From Acidobacteria bacterium UBA7540 (GTDB lineage: Bacteria > Acidobacteriota > Terriglobia > UBA7540): a DNA stretch of 37,353 nucleotides. Under the pieces are notes generated by a model that saw only the letters and a program-made list of their open reading frames with translations, made no database searches and was not told where the DNA came from. The first letter of the stretch is position 1, and every line of letters starts with the position of its first letter. Shown one piece after another: positions 36,794 through 37,353 of the stretch. Both the position numbers and the translations under genes were made by a program. The stretch lies in the NCBI GenBank assembly GCA_002478145.1, contig DLMI01000129.1, positions 161,065 to 198,417 on the forward strand, given 5' to 3'.

Positions 36794-37353
36794 ATGGGAA
36801 GCTATCTCCAACTCGTTTTAGGCAAGGTCATCGGCACCAAGAACGAGCGCGAGTTGAAGCGCCTTGCCGAGCGTGTAGAGGAAATGAACGCGCTCGAGGC
36901 TGAGATGCAGCTTCTCAAGGACTCCGACTTCCCCAGCCGTACGAAGCAGTTCAAGGAGCGGATCGCAAACGGTGAACCGCTCGACAACATTCTGCCGGAA
37001 GCTTTTGCGCTCTGCCGCGAGGCGGGACGCCGCACCCTCAACATGCGCCACTTCGACGTGCAGTTGATCGGCGGCATGGTGCTGCACGAGGGCAAGATCG
37101 CCGAAATGAAGACGGGCGAAGGCAAAACGCTGGTGGCCACCCTGCCGGTCTACCTGAACGCGCTGGAGGGGAAGGGCGTGCATGTGGTGACGGTGAACGA
37201 TTACCTGGCCAACCGCGACGCGGGCTGGATGGGCCCCATCTACCGGCTCTTGGGCCTGAGCGTGGGTGTGATCGTTCACGACCTGGACGATGACGAGCGG
37301 CGCGCCGCCTACAAGTGCGACGTCACTTACGGCACCAACAACGAGTTTGGGTT
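36794..37353 (+). CDS. secA: Preprotein translocase subunit SecA, 5' part
   Basis: The first 186 codons of the ATPase motor of the Sec export pathway; the gene runs off the right edge. The N terminus ([20 protein letters not shown]) and spacing fit SecA, followed by [40 protein letters not shown] with Walker [27 protein letters not shown] and the final [16 protein letters not shown] lies 5 bases before ATG 36794. A full-length protein would be about 900-1000 aa. Confidence 0.97.
   Translation, partial: MGSYLQLVLGKVIGTKNERELKRLAERVEEMNALEAEMQLLKDSDFPSRTKQFKERIANGEPLDNILPEAFALCREAGRRTLNMRHFDVQLIGGMVLHEGKIAEMKTGEGKTLVATLPVYLNALEGKGVHVVTVNDYLANRDAGWMGPIYRLLGLSVGVIVHDLDDDERRAAYKCDVTYGTNNEFG

Overview
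The window (about 37 kb, roughly 58-60 % GC by eye) looks like a chromosomal segment of an Acidobacteriota bacterium. The best indicators are a secreted VWA protein of the 'VWFA-related Acidobacterial domain' type, a large TonB-dependent receptor with an N-terminal carboxypeptidase-regulatory-like domain, a FecR protein with a Trp/Tyr-rich tail, and spacers full of degenerate short repeats. Phylum placement is inference from family content; no rRNA, tRNA or CRISPR array was seen.

Layout. 1-1689: 3' part of a membrane H+-pyrophosphatase. 1873-6803 (minus): an operon for a gliding-type (GldA/F/G-like) ABC system: ATPase, permease, GldG-like auxiliary protein, DUF4340 protein and a small secreted protein. 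7222-9367: a DUF559 endonuclease-like gene between inverted hairpin repeats, an SDR oxidoreductase and a family-5 uracil-DNA glycosylase. 9746-11878: thioredoxin, a VapBC pair and an exported thioredoxin-like protein. 12058-13956: two tandem crotonase-fold genes resembling the ring-hydrolase/dienoyl-CoA-hydratase pair of anaerobic benzoyl-CoA degradation. 14329-17595 (minus): TonB receptor preceded by a small His/Cys membrane protein. 17934-18163: a MITE-like element. 18225-25671: VWA protein, YebC, a secreted protein, FecR protein, GNAT acetyltransferase and LexA. 25739-27908 (minus): a NatAB-like ABC pair. 28193-30908: thioredoxin reductase, proline dehydrogenase and a SirB1/TPR protein, probably one operon. 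31104-31403: MIP18/SufT-type Fe-S protein.

31.4-36.8 kb is an accessory island. All of its genes are on the minus strand: a PD-(D/E)XK nuclease-like protein, a YodC/DUF2158 protein, a HEPN/DUF4145-like membrane protein, DUF2442, an antitoxin-like protein, and a small acidic gene-HicB-HicA operon. It holds one well-formed integron attC site (35311-35406) and two weak candidates, with no integrase in view, so it may be a remnant or integrase-less cassette cluster. At the right edge secA begins (36794) behind a good sigma70-type promoter.

A theme runs across the window. At least seven spacers carry degenerate tandem repeats with a period of exactly seven bases but different unit sequences, several with inverted arms, and four of them lie between convergent genes where a terminator would be expected.
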